NCBI GenBank assembly: GCA_040390025.1
Contig: JAZJZD010000003.1
Coordinates: 1-49,418, forward strand
DNA from: JAVHYG01 sp040390025
GTDB lineage: Bacteria > Pseudomonadota > Gammaproteobacteria > Diplorickettsiales > Diplorickettsiaceae
Length of the DNA: 49,418 bases
Direction of reading: 5' to 3'
Shown here: positions 18,301 through 24,411 of the stretch, piece by piece
Numbering within the stretch: position 1 is the first letter of the stretch
How the letters are laid out: each line of letters starts with the position of its first letter
Position numbers and translations under genes: made by a program
The notes under the pieces: generated by a model
The model's input: only the letters and a program-made list of their open reading frames with translations
Told to the model about the DNA's origin: nothing
Database searches by the model: none

Positions 18301-18931
18301 AAATTACATTGCGTTTCTGCTTAAAATAGTTAGTATCACGAGAAATTTTTATCCGGGAATCTAACCACTCCGGTGACCTATTTTCATCCACATAACGCGT
18401 TATATCCTCTGCATTTTCTAGCGCCCATAGGCCACAGTTATAGTTATCGGTTTGTTGGAAAAAGTTACTGAAGTCAATAACGGTATTTAATTTTAAATTG
18501 GCTTCTATAATTTGTTTATAATCTTGTGGCAAGTACTTTGCTTGGGAGTCTATGTAATAGGCTACGCAATTTTTATTTTTACAATCAAGCACTAAACTCG
18601 TCCAATGTACTTTTACTAAATTTATAATTAAGGTTAATCGTGCCTTTTTTACTCGATCTACGTCGGTTTTAAAAGACTGAATCTGGTTTTGAAATTGCTC
18701 TAGAGAACCGATGATTTCAAAACTTCTAAAAGAATTGGCTGTATTTATTTGCCGATAATTCTGATACTCAAGACGTGCAATATCAGCGATATCTTGTTGA
18801 GTTAACCAATAATCATATATTTTTTGTTCAGTCGCTTTTTCAAGTTGGTGAGGTGTGTCAGAAAGTTGCGGCATATTATTATGTTTTTCTAAAAAACGGC
18901 ACATTATAGCGATGTTTTTTTTATATACCAT
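12356..18931 (-). CDS. 2191-aa mosaic protein: Ulp1-like protease, NB-ARC ATPase, pore-like segment, beta-rich tail
   Basis: Probable host-directed toxin or effector. Residues 85-185 match a C48/Ulp1 cysteine protease: His109 (KVHWTSLVLD), Asp128 (YYIDSQ), Gln160 and Cys166 (QQTDNYNCGLWALEN), with the family's Q-x5-C spacing, so the site looks intact; such enzymes cut ubiquitin or SUMO conjugates. Residues 560-920 are an NB-ARC/STAND ATPase: Walker A GLGGIGKT (623-630), Walker B LFIFDN (701-706), GLPLAL (782-787), IHRLVQ (910-915). A basic cluster KRKKRD lies at 1105-1110. About 1235-1350 is hydrophobic and resembles toxin translocation/pore segments. From about 1455 on it is beta-rich (GNADNLFILQGNNITGVLQG), with a basic tail. 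Start is uncertain: ATGs at 18931, 18904 and 18874, none with a clear ribosome binding site. Confidence 0.8.
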   Translation of the reverse strand: MVYKKNIAIMCRFLEKHNNMPQLSDTPHQLEKATEQKIYDYWLTQQDIADIARLEYQNYRQINTANSFRSFEIIGSLEQFQNQIQSFKTDVDRVKKARLTLIINLVKVHWTSLVLDCKNKNCVAYYIDSQAKYLPQDYKQIIEANLKLNTVIDFSNFFQQTDNYNCGLWALENAEDITRYVDENRSPEWLDSRIKISRDTNYFKQKRNVISEKLHLDLERIARLSPKLPALETYEKSQKRQKVLSEVEKVNEKLELFVQYFIKAFSERLADYSFKAKGERLTTSALKNELKTGVFAAILGTLISSNKAGATPSLVASSRAVSNRYYPKKKSQIITKAFSTIQPNDLINVLVSAAVEIFQSYEQQFIQVTDKAGDKIAIEKLAEDATERALNYIWKKSTSSELDLIISSELIAEGIVSGESEVYFDPSMKKTRLQIMGSLIQDREEHSFTTANLYEQVGLIIKANDASPIFYRPKDTPDGTNRGYRLPLSWEKNSEGQLNEIYQHKYVQEDPVNFNVYEHILNASPLTEITTKLLQGGGDKVSSPQIFPSHENTPVRKNNLINLRNPIRNFLGRHEVLNELHQLLNANTKSAVITHQLAQLSLENTSNNARLLPEETNQATISGLGGIGKTQLALQYAKRHASDYDHNILWIDAEKRTDVFNSFKKAAIKLNIETENALGQEKELEHLAEDIYAHFSQSKSLFIFDNVEHAKEIEDILPKVYNTKNPTILITSRYSNWKNIAPTLSLNVFTEEEALAFIKTELSITHDAEDAQLKALIKLLQGLPLALQQMVAYIRQERNINSQFSIQDYIAMHHQKKQELLNFGFSEYSNDPYAKTVWTTWKVTIDRIKKESIGDNAINILQIMSFLRPDYIENSIFLSLPNREQLTRTIQLLKNYSMINEGIRSDVSIIHRLVQTVFRIDLIAKATPEEPGELQDVIFNLYRITENFESNDKMLAHRFNFLLHLTEYKALNTNQNIIGLLEHCKEDALIINLLDDAHINLSKEHYFKFIGEAMAVYMFTPAIGLVQALIQHLEKQLDKNLLSLEEIDTIFDHIYTISGEHYKRMTLSTNSALQKVQIRSINSVYDFEKEYLSRKNPASCGPQKRKKRDIASFCSSVERLTEPYMSAQRIKVHFQNVRLITNLASTGFLTKDMLSALIQGDFESVAIISTLLTSSLILGKISNNLLMKGEELAALDGEKLLLQEELNYDGKLASSLFTDEKIMPAAKRQFFGNMRKTAAPFVSRGTSVFFAYNFIKGLNDNQTDNLDNISNAAIVALDVGEAGIEAAEALGYLVGFSAVTGPIGEALTLFIIVAIQFYHINTGLSEIEKSVHLSGLERFKEGLRLLVGFKPSAYLTVKANNNQQVNNAIKFLESHPEIETYVFPTAQTSDEQKIVYLDKLRDFSEAESMPDKPVQGDFFCLEEKLSKSVMETLVGSYAYGRSGSGISGGILTSNNEKKHLYFCKNAIGLKYSTNRTGNLTLIALHDGNDKVIGSNVNTLAVINNGYKDYRLGNADNLFILQGNNITGVLQGGSRINIVKFSDYNPRSGNSVLIDKHSFICGTNATNITTEEVCSNGLKLVHSTKLYGRDNKQDTIFLTKKITEVDTYGGESDEKPDYIFVPGKFFNGLNIILRPKMVVDFSGLSTKDNLAVYKISQNQIGSAHVKVPFNGQMIHQFYCNFSLETLKTLRLENYTLSFRFTSANGYFDLIINDANFSPSNKDFTNRADFIFNENSETIKVKLLTAKSLYIQLYVDCSIDKIIQLYAPMARRLEKAMVIRTIQNEIIAIGGMPEEVLSTDGSLVNHLVGNVGNSVYVIQPPTPSKAMQRNNIIIHKVDNNLLASTVIDTLDLTELLKATQEHRIVFAEQHQNLILRVISAKDNTPIVKIILKNLLIDEEYQDLNIITLDIHPQKIIFEKDEWRLAPISLVFYRNKNIILITENEITQNDELFILKNTGQYNFIRNATDLFLSNAFSKVTEKEIYTVIFSNFFQNPSFRSKTLSLTVTFLDQHVVFMDHQQEINNPTDFNLLNHRMDNHSVQKEQPQLHRLAKRALKASDKVDVQVSHKNKQPVRIKKIHTNFFKPSYLEQTPTIEQEQEIKVKTTRIEDQKNFKEHSKFQAEYQTTTYANTQLFKVFNYLMGRRTWVAQMNKADRAQRLPIDKNGYHNSGLTEGLYWSERQLNEGITRWNNTL

Positions 18932-19111
18932 ATCTGAAAATTATAATTTAGGTAAAAGCTAACAAAATATTTTCGATATCAAAATAGTTGATTACTTACA
19001 TAAAATATATACAACGACTTATAGACATAAAAAAATATAATTTTATGATGCTATAACAAAATAAGTAATTATTTTGTAAATATTAATAAAAAGAATAAAA
19101 GAGAGGGGTAT
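18932..19111. other. AT-rich divergent promoter region
   Basis: 180 bases between the start of the 2191-aa gene (minus) and the 230-aa membrane protein (plus). It is very AT-rich with several TATAAT-like hexamers but no unambiguous -35/-10 pair. It presumably carries both promoters. Confidence 0.35.
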
Positions 19112-19804
19112 ATGGATTCAAATCTTCAATCCACTTTAATGCGCGTAGGCTTGATTTTTGTTTTATTTCTTATCTTTTATAAGCCCATATATGGAATATT
19201 TGCTTCTATTCAGGATATGATTAGCCGAAGCAATGCGACAAACATAAAATTTCAAGGTTTTGATATCGATCTATCGAATAATAAGGACCCACAGTCTTTT
19301 GATAAAAAACATCAAATATATAAAAATAACTTTCAAATGAGTTTTCAATTACCTCTATTAGAAAAATATAGAAGCTCATTAAAAAAACAACTAATTGACG
19401 CTAAACTGGAGCCAAATGAGCAAGTTAACATATTACTTAACTTATTAGCTAATACACAACTATGTTTGTCTATGCTACGTATAGACAAACAACTCTCAAA
19501 AGAACAAATAGAACTCCTATCTTATTTAAATAACCAGACTACACCTGTTACGCAAACTGAGCTTTTGCCCTTTTTAAAAAAAGAGCAAATAAAATACAAA
19601 GGTATTGACATTAATTTTGATCGATTTATAAATATTTTATTTAAATTATACTTAATAGATAAAAATTCTTCTTTTTTTACCGTAACTGATACAGGTAAAG
19701 CATATCTCGTATTTCGTGTTTGGTCTGGTTATCCGATTAGTTTTAATCCGAACAGCAAATTAAAAAAATTAACTAAACCATTCGAATCGCCATTAAAGAA
19801 ATAG
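19112..19804 (+). CDS. Single-pass membrane protein of unknown function, 230 aa
   Basis: Not recognised. An N-terminal membrane helix (about residues 11-32, VGLIFVLFLIFYKPIYGIFA) precedes a mostly helical, Lys- and Leu-rich soluble part. Residues about 125-215 look like a winged-helix arrangement (SKEQIELLSYLNNQ, then TQTELLPFLKKEQI, then a FFTVTDTGKAYLVF hairpin), but no DNA-binding family can be named. The ATG has a good Shine-Dalgarno (GAGAGGGG). It is divergent from the giant 2191-aa gene and followed by decayed DNA. Likely a real gene; role unknown. Confidence 0.6.
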   Translation: MDSNLQSTLMRVGLIFVLFLIFYKPIYGIFASIQDMISRSNATNIKFQGFDIDLSNNKDPQSFDKKHQIYKNNFQMSFQLPLLEKYRSSLKKQLIDAKLEPNEQVNILLNLLANTQLCLSMLRIDKQLSKEQIELLSYLNNQTTPVTQTELLPFLKKEQIKYKGIDINFDRFINILFKLYLIDKNSSFFTVTDTGKAYLVFRVWSGYPISFNPNSKLKKLTKPFESPLKK

Positions 19805-20241
19805 TATTAATACTTTCAGAACGGTGGGCAGATCCGGAAAGTCGATGTGTTAAACTTATTGTGTGGTTTCAGGGAAACTAAAAGGACATTATAAAATGAA
19901 AAAAATATATTTATCTTTATAATCAAATTGGTAGCGATAAACAATATACAAGCCTCAAAAGAAAAATTGATTTTGGCCATACCTTTAGTTTAGGCTATTG
20001 ATAAGGAAATTTACGACTTTGTAGAGCAAAAAAAATTCAAGATGGAACTTAAAAAAAGTGGGATTAATATTTAAAAAATATTAATAAAATGAAATAATAA
20101 ACTAACTGAAACAAAACGGAAAATATAGAAAAGTTTATTAAAAGCGACTATTGTAAAAACCGCATAACATCTATTTAGTCTGAGATGAAGGCAAAAGAAG
20201 TTTCAAAAAGGTTAATAAAAACCTTAGCTTCGTAACTTTAG
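19805..20241. other. 437-bp decayed stretch
   Basis: No intact gene. It contains the short relic of an Rpn-type nuclease gene listed separately (19889-19948). The rest is AT-rich with stops in all frames and no recognisable RNA or terminator. It looks like eroded mobile DNA. Confidence 0.5.
19889..19948 (-). pseudogene. Relic of an Rpn/YhgA-type nuclease gene
   Basis: Read on the minus strand, this piece encodes IVYRYQFDYKDKYIFFI, which matches IVYRCQFDDKEGYIFFI in the intact Rpn-family protein at 21717-22616 (13 of 17 residues). A stop follows directly (complement of 19889-19891) and another lies four codons upstream, so only about 18 codons of the conserved PD-(D/E)XK core remain. The match was found by eye; the flanks show no clear similarity. 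Confidence 0.6.
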
Positions 20242-20790
20242 ATGAATATTAAGATTAAACAAATAAAAATAGGTTTAGACATTTTAGCACTTTTAACAAA
20301 AATTAGTTTTGCTATTGGTTTTTTGTGCGTCACTACTTATTTTATTGACATTGGTTATTTTCCCATAGAAAGTAGTTACAGCACAATATTTCATCTTATA
20401 TTATCTATTGCATTTGAAAGTATTTTTATTTTTATTGTTTTACTCTGCTGTTTTATTTATGCTCCTTTAACTTGGATTAAACTACTATCGATGCCAGATG
20501 TTTTCTTTTGGTGGAATAAAAATAATCCATCCGTCTTAGATTCCTATAATGTCGGAAATTTTGATTTTGATTTCAAAGTAAAATTACGGATCATTCTAAG
20601 ATATATTGCTTATACGTCATTGTTCCTATTAATTTTTTTAATTACTTCTATTTATGTTGACTCGAAAAGCTTTTTAATGCTGTATCCTACCGTAGCTAAG
20701 AATCAAAGTTTATTAAGGATTGCGATTTCAGCAGCACATAGCAAACAGGATATTTCTTTGCTTTGTCGCAACATCAAGGAGATCCTTTAA
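20242..20790 (+). CDS. Membrane protein fused at its C-terminus to a fragment of an aminotransferase gene (chimeric ORF)
   Basis: Residues 1-146 are a small integral membrane protein of unknown family, with hydrophobic helices at about 11-35, 45-77 and 113-140. From residue 147 (base 20681) the sequence switches to the last 36 or so residues of the KBL-type aminotransferase that ends at 26481 (YPTVAKNQSLLRIAISAAHS). The switch is the left edge of the 290-bp direct repeat. The natural C-terminus of the membrane protein has therefore been lost or replaced. No convincing ribosome binding site precedes the ATG. Whether the chimera is expressed is unknown. Confidence 0.55.
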   Translation: MNIKIKQIKIGLDILALLTKISFAIGFLCVTTYFIDIGYFPIESSYSTIFHLILSIAFESIFIFIVLLCCFIYAPLTWIKLLSMPDVFFWWNKNNPSVLDSYNVGNFDFDFKVKLRIILRYIAYTSLFLLIFLITSIYVDSKSFLMLYPTVAKNQSLLRIAISAAHSKQDISLLCRNIKEIL

Positions 20791-20970
20791 CGATATTTCA
20801 AGCGGTACAAAAATTTCTTAATATTTAAGGAAAGAAAGCTTGCTACCAGCTCCCGCAAAAGTCCCGTGCGGTAATTTGAAGGGGCATTTAAAAGTGGTGT
20901 GAGGCCTTGATTTCATTGGCTCCCCGAGCAGGACTCGAACCTGCGACCCAATGATTAACAGTCATTTGCT
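20681..20970. repeat. Left copy of 290-bp direct repeat
   Basis: Reading by eye, this is identical base for base to 26372-26661. It contains the 3' end of the aminotransferase gene, its 126-bp downstream spacer and the 3' 54 nt of tRNA-Asn. Identity ends at 20681 on one side and within the tRNA at 20970 on the other. Confidence 0.9.
20917..20970 (-). pseudogene. tRNA-Asn fragment (3' 54 nt)
   Basis: Identical to nucleotides 23-76 of the intact tRNA-Asn at 26608-26683, including the GTT anticodon, T-arm and encoded CCA. The D-arm and 5' acceptor strand are missing; beyond 20970 the sequence is unrelated. Not a functional tRNA. Confidence 0.9.
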
Positions 20971-21207
20971 TTTATACGTATAAGTCTTTGAAAAAAGAAC
21001 ATTTTATTAATTTTTTAAATAAAATTACTAGTCATTTTAGCACCAATAGACCCCTGTGAAATCAATAGCTTACGCGTGGGTTTTGGTAAAGGTTTTTCGA
21101 GCTTTTTCGTTACCTTTCATTGCGTCATGTTCAGTCGCCGCATGATTTTAGAGACATTATTTCAGTCTGATACAATCCCGGTATAGAAGTTGGAACTTTG
21201 GACTAAT
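20971..21207. other. Non-coding stretch after the tRNA fragment
   Basis: Together with the repeat before it this makes over 400 bases without a complete gene. Bases 20980-21010 (TAAGTCTTTGAAAAAAGAAC) loosely resemble those just after the older tRNA relic (TAAGTAATTGAAAAAAAGAA, 2114-2133), as if both junctions came from related elements. Nothing else is recognised. Confidence 0.4.
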
Positions 21208-21684
21208 ATGAATATTTTTTATTTGGATGATAATTTGAGCGAGTGCGCGCAGTACCATTGCGATAGCCACGTTGTAAAAATGATATTGGAATCTACTCAG
21301 ATACTTTGTACTGTTCTCCATGAAAGTGGTATTACTACACCCTATCGTCCTACTCATAAAAAACACCCCTGTGTTATTTGGGCTGGTAAGTCGTTAGACA
21401 ATTGGGTTTGGCTGAGAAGTTTCGCTATAGCGCTAAATAAAGAATATCAATATCGATTTAACCGACAGAAAGCACATCAATCAGCAATAGTCTCAGAATT
21501 GCTTCCTCTACCTTTGCTATCTTCACTAGCGATTACTGAACGCCCTTTAGTAATGCCAGACGAATATAAAATTTCAGGGGATCCCATTGCTAGTTATAGG
21601 CGTTTTTATGCTTGTGGTAAGAAGCATTTACTTAAATATACAAAAAGAAGTCAGCCTTACTGGCTAGCAGAAGTGAGTCATTAA
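21208..21684 (+). CDS. Conserved protein with HCDxHVVKM motif, 158 aa
   Basis: It resembles a conserved family that I associate with phages and bacterial accessory DNA and whose biochemical role I cannot name. Characteristic features are the start MNIFYLDDN, the motif QYHCDSHVVKMILESTQ (His/Cys/Asp/His, about residues 16-32), THKKHPCVIWAG (about 50-61), and a MPDEYK...DPIASYRRFY block near the C-terminus. Conserved His, Cys and Asp suggest an enzyme or metal site, but this is inference. I choose ATG 21208; the frame is open to a TTG at 21190. No signal peptide or membrane helix. It appears intact and lies just inside the repeat-bounded segment. Confidence 0.75.
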   Translation: MNIFYLDDNLSECAQYHCDSHVVKMILESTQILCTVLHESGITTPYRPTHKKHPCVIWAGKSLDNWVWLRSFAIALNKEYQYRFNRQKAHQSAIVSELLPLPLLSSLAITERPLVMPDEYKISGDPIASYRRFYACGKKHLLKYTKRSQPYWLAEVSH

Positions 21685-21716
21685 TAGCTTGCCTCGCTAG
21701 CTCATGGGGATAAAAG

Positions 21717-22616
21717 TCAGGATTTTTCTAGCTCAATTAATTCTAAATCAGGTAACTTAGTTACTTTTTTTACTAGCTCTATAGACATACCTTCAGCTAA
21801 AAGATTTTTAGCTATATCTAAAGCTTTATTGTGTTCGCCCTTTTGTTCAAGTTGTTGTGCAAAAGTCATGATAAGTTCTTTATCCTCTGGTAGATCAGTG
21901 GTGAGAATTTGAACAAGCTGTTCAACGGCATCAGGTTCATTCTCATCCTGGGTCTCATTTATTACATATTTTACCATAAACCGGCGAGATTCTGTGTTTA
22001 ACTGCTTTAATATCCCTTTAATAGCTTCTCGCCTCTGTTTAAGGATAGTCAAAAAATTCCTTGTCCGAGAATGCTTTAGAAGCATTTCCATTAAAAAAGC
22101 GAGCTCGTCTTTAGCAAGTTCATTATCTGAAAGAACCGTTAGGTCAAGTAACATAAAGGGCTTAAAAACAACTTGTTTAGCAAGATCAGGGATGTCAAAA
22201 CACTGATGAACGTCGATGGGATGCGGGTAAGGTGACTCTATTCCATGATAAAGACAAATCGGTAAGACAATCGGTAATTTTTTGTGACCTTGACGGATAT
22301 GTTGATCCATAGCCGCAATACTATATTGTAATTGCCTGAAGGCCATGAGTTCTTCATTTGCTGTTGATTCGGCTTCTAAAATGAAAAAAATATACCCTTC
22401 TTTATCATCAAACTGACAGCGGTAAACAATGTCTGAATGAATTTCGCGAAACTTAGGTAAAATAAAGCTCTTATCAGTGAGTTCTAAGGTATTTATATTA
22501 ATCCGCTTATAAATTTCAGCGGGTACACGTGCTTTAAGATAAGATATCGCTACTTTTTTTTCGGTGAGAGATACTTTGAAAAGTTTGTCAAAAGGCTGGT
22601 GAATAGCAATGGTCAC
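21717..22616 (-). CDS. Rpn-family (YhgA/PD-(D/E)XK) putative transposase/nuclease, 299 aa
   Basis: Member of the recombination-promoting nuclease family (transposase_31, PD-(D/E)XK fold). Seen: N-terminal HQPFDKLFKVSLTEKKVAIS, the nuclease core with Asp62 (SDIVYR) and FILEAES (78-84), then DQHIRQGHKKLPIVLPICLYHG. The usual core is E-H-Q; here it is E81-A-E83, so activity is uncertain. The C-terminal 100 residues are helical, with a terminal coiled segment. It begins with GTG at 22616 preceded by AAGGGA. A short relic of a second copy lies at 19889-19948. It does not encode the tyrosine or serine recombinase expected for tRNA-targeted integration. Confidence 0.9.
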   Translation of the reverse strand: MTIAIHQPFDKLFKVSLTEKKVAISYLKARVPAEIYKRININTLELTDKSFILPKFREIHSDIVYRCQFDDKEGYIFFILEAESTANEELMAFRQLQYSIAAMDQHIRQGHKKLPIVLPICLYHGIESPYPHPIDVHQCFDIPDLAKQVVFKPFMLLDLTVLSDNELAKDELAFLMEMLLKHSRTRNFLTILKQRREAIKGILKQLNTESRRFMVKYVINETQDENEPDAVEQLVQILTTDLPEDKELIMTFAQQLEQKGEHNKALDIAKNLLAEGMSIELVKKVTKLPDLELIELEKS

Positions 22617-22723
22617 TTCTTATTTCCCTTGTTATATTTTAGGTAAAGTGAAGTTTAGTTAAGATAGCAAATAAAAAAACATCCACCATTAAGTAGGATA
22701 ATTATAAAAACAAGAAAACGATT

Positions 22724-22909
22724 TTATTTGAGCTTAAATTTACCGTCTACATATCCTTGCATTAATTCATAAAATGCTTGCTTCATCTCTCTATCATCAG
22801 ATGTGGCTTGTAACTTGAAAGCTTTTCTTAAGAATAATGGTACATCGAAAGTTATTCGAACTATCTTATCTTTATCTACACTATCTTTGGATAAGGTCAG
22901 TCTAGTCAT
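22724..22909 (-). CDS. Small ribbon-helix-helix protein, 61 aa
   Basis: A likely DNA-binding protein of the ribbon-helix-helix superfamily: beta strand IVRITFDVP (about 16-24), helix 1 LFLRKAFKLQATSDD, helix 2 MKQAFYELMQGYVDG. This resembles small ParG/CopG-type partition or antitoxin proteins. No toxin or ParA is adjacent; the next gene on this strand is the Rpn nuclease. The ribosome binding site is weak. Upstream lies an 11-bp inverted repeat over a promoter for the divergent LuxR-type gene, which could be its operator. Function is inferred from fold only. Confidence 0.65.
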   Translation of the reverse strand: MTRLTLSKDSVDKDKIVRITFDVPLFLRKAFKLQATSDDREMKQAFYELMQGYVDGKFKLK

Positions 22910-22930
22910 AAATTATTCAGAAATTAAAAA

Positions 22931-22997
22931 TAAGTATTATAGCTTATAACAATAAATAAGTATTGACTAATTAAAACTTATAACCGTATAATACTTA
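22931..22997. promoter_or_regulatory. Divergent control region: sigma-70 promoter flanked by 11-bp inverted repeats
   Basis: TAAGTATTATA (22931-22941) and TATAATACTTA (22987-22997) are perfect inverted copies. Between them on the plus strand lies TTGACT (22963-22968) with TATAAT (22987-22992) 18 nt downstream, a near-consensus sigma-70 promoter for the regulator at 23106. The right arm overlaps the -10, so a protein bound to both arms would repress. Confidence 0.65.
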
Positions 22998-23038
22998 TAG
23001 AACTTATTTAAGTTCTTTTAGGTAAGCAAAGCGTTCCC

Positions 23039-23060
23039 CCAAGGTAGTTCAGGGCCTTGG
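23039..23060 (+). promoter_or_regulatory. Leader hairpin upstream of the LuxR-type gene
   Basis: CCAAGG (23039-23044) and CCTTGG (23055-23060) form a 6-bp stem in a leader of about 100 nt. It lies well upstream of the AAGGAG ribosome binding site (about 23094-23099). It may stabilise or regulate the mRNA; the role is not visible. Confidence 0.35.
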
Positions 23061-23105
23061 AGGATAAACAGAACCAACAACCTTAAATAGACTAAGGAGT
23101 CAATT

Positions 23106-23510
23106 ATGAACGCATCTATTAGAATAGATCATTCGGCACATCCTGTATTAAGCAAATTATCTAAGCAGGAAAAACAATTTAAAAAGGAATTTACAGAAAC
23201 CTTCCTTGAATACTTAGATACGCTTTCTTTTAAAAAGCGTATTATTGAAATGGAATCAATTTTATTCGAAACAGAGGTTAAGCGCTTTCTTACGCTAGAT
23301 GAACGGCTATCTCTCCAAGAAAAAAAGTGTATGTTTTTAACTTATAAAGGAAAAAGTATCAAAGAAATAGCAAAAATATTTGGTATTAGTTTTCCTACTG
23401 TACGTGAGTACCGAAATAAAGCGATTAAGAAACTAGGTGCTCCTAACATAACAGCGGCTGTTGCGCTCGGGATTAAATATAATACTATTGATTCTAATGA
23501 AATAGTATAG
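23106..23510 (+). CDS. LuxR-type helix-turn-helix regulator, 134 aa
   Basis: A transcriptional regulator with a C-terminal LuxR/GerE helix-turn-helix (about residues 72-125): LSLQEKKCMFLTYKGKSIKE, then IAKIFGISFPTVREYRNKAI and KKLGAPNITAAVALG. The N-terminal 70 residues are helical and charged, with no receiver or autoinducer domain, so it may respond through protein contacts. Strong promoter (22963-22992), a leader of about 100 nt and AAGGAG before the ATG. It is divergent from the ribbon-helix-helix gene and followed by a 26-bp palindrome. Targets are unknown. Confidence 0.85.
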   Translation: MNASIRIDHSAHPVLSKLSKQEKQFKKEFTETFLEYLDTLSFKKRIIEMESILFETEVKRFLTLDERLSLQEKKCMFLTYKGKSIKEIAKIFGISFPTVREYRNKAIKKLGAPNITAAVALGIKYNTIDSNEIV

Positions 23511-23518
23511 TTTCTACG

Positions 23519-23544
23519 ACAACCCCTAAAATTTTAGGGGTTGT
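23519..23544. terminator. 26-bp perfect palindrome after the LuxR-type gene
   Basis: ACAACCCCTAAAA followed by its exact reverse complement, beginning 8 nt after the stop codon. It would form a strong hairpin in either strand. A-residues rather than T-residues follow on the plus strand, so it is an atypical terminator or a protein-binding palindrome. Confidence 0.55.
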
Positions 23545-23653
23545 AAAAAAATAATAGAGATTAAGTGGTTACTATTGTTTGTACCAAAGGTAGCAAAGCT
23601 ATTTTATTATTTGCTTATATCGAATTTAAAAAATATATTCTAAATAGTTTAAA

Positions 23654-24304
23654 ATGAAGATACATCTTACGTTAAAATCGTTAATGCAGATGAAGTCGGA
23701 AAGAGATGGTGCAAATTTCACTCTCTACCAATTGGCAAAAGCGTTAAATATGCCTCATTCCATTTTATCCCGGCTCGTTCATTCTCAACCGAATAAACGA
23801 GTTAATAATCCAAGAATCGATACGCTATTTAAAATTGTAGAGTTTTTCAAGACCGATGGGTTTAATGTCACCATTAATGATTTATTGATGGGATTTGAAG
23901 AAAATACGATCACTATTCAGGATCAAAAGTTAGATTCTTTTCTTACAGAGGTTAAATTACCGCTTTATTCCTTTAATACATCTCATTCTGAGAAAGTAGG
24001 AATGGCTTCTATTAAATTAACTAGGATTCCTGACAATGCTATTGCTTTCTTATCCGCTGAAGCGATACAGCCCCTGTTTAAGCAGGGTTCAATTTTTATC
24101 GTTGATACGCAACTAAAACCAAAAAAAGACAGTTTGGTTGCGATTAAATTAGTAAATAATGACAGAATTTTAATCAAAAAGATTCACATTGAACGTAATA
24201 AAAAATGGCTTAAATCTATCGACAATAGCGCTAATCCTGTTATCCTAGAGTCTAGATATCATTCAATTGTAGGGGTTATTATTCAAATTAATGCAAAAAA
24301 TTAA
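23654..24304 (+). CDS. CI/LexA-like repressor: HTH plus S24-like domain, 216 aa
   Basis: A phage-type repressor. The N-terminal Cro/CI helix-turn-helix is visible in TLYQLAKALNMPHSILSRLV (about 23-42), followed by INDLLMG. The C-terminal half resembles the S24/LexA peptidase fold: IPDNAIAFLSAEAIQPLF, QGSIFIVDTQ, and a Lys pair in RILIKKIHIE. The Ser of the usual S-M-x-P is in an S-A-E context, so self-cleavage is uncertain. No clear ribosome binding site precedes the ATG at 23654. It is typical of an integrated element's immunity or control gene and fits the mobile character of the segment. Confidence 0.8.
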   Translation: MKIHLTLKSLMQMKSERDGANFTLYQLAKALNMPHSILSRLVHSQPNKRVNNPRIDTLFKIVEFFKTDGFNVTINDLLMGFEENTITIQDQKLDSFLTEVKLPLYSFNTSHSEKVGMASIKLTRIPDNAIAFLSAEAIQPLFKQGSIFIVDTQLKPKKDSLVAIKLVNNDRILIKKIHIERNKKWLKSIDNSANPVILESRYHSIVGVIIQINAKN

Positions 24305-24411
24305 TAGTTATATTTATTATGAACTATTTATTAAATATCTTTAATTTAATGTTACATGTTGGGTAACCTAATGCGTATTATACCGCCCTTAATTTTTAGG
24401 GGAGTTTTTTC

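Noticed and set aside
20681..20790. A separate small gene for the aminotransferase tail in the left repeat
   Set aside because: It has no own start or ribosome binding site and is only the copied end of the right-hand fragment.
21717..22616. Treating the Rpn-family gene as the integrase that moved the island
   Set aside because: Rpn proteins are PD-(D/E)XK nucleases, not tyrosine or serine recombinases, and this copy has an altered core (E-A-E).
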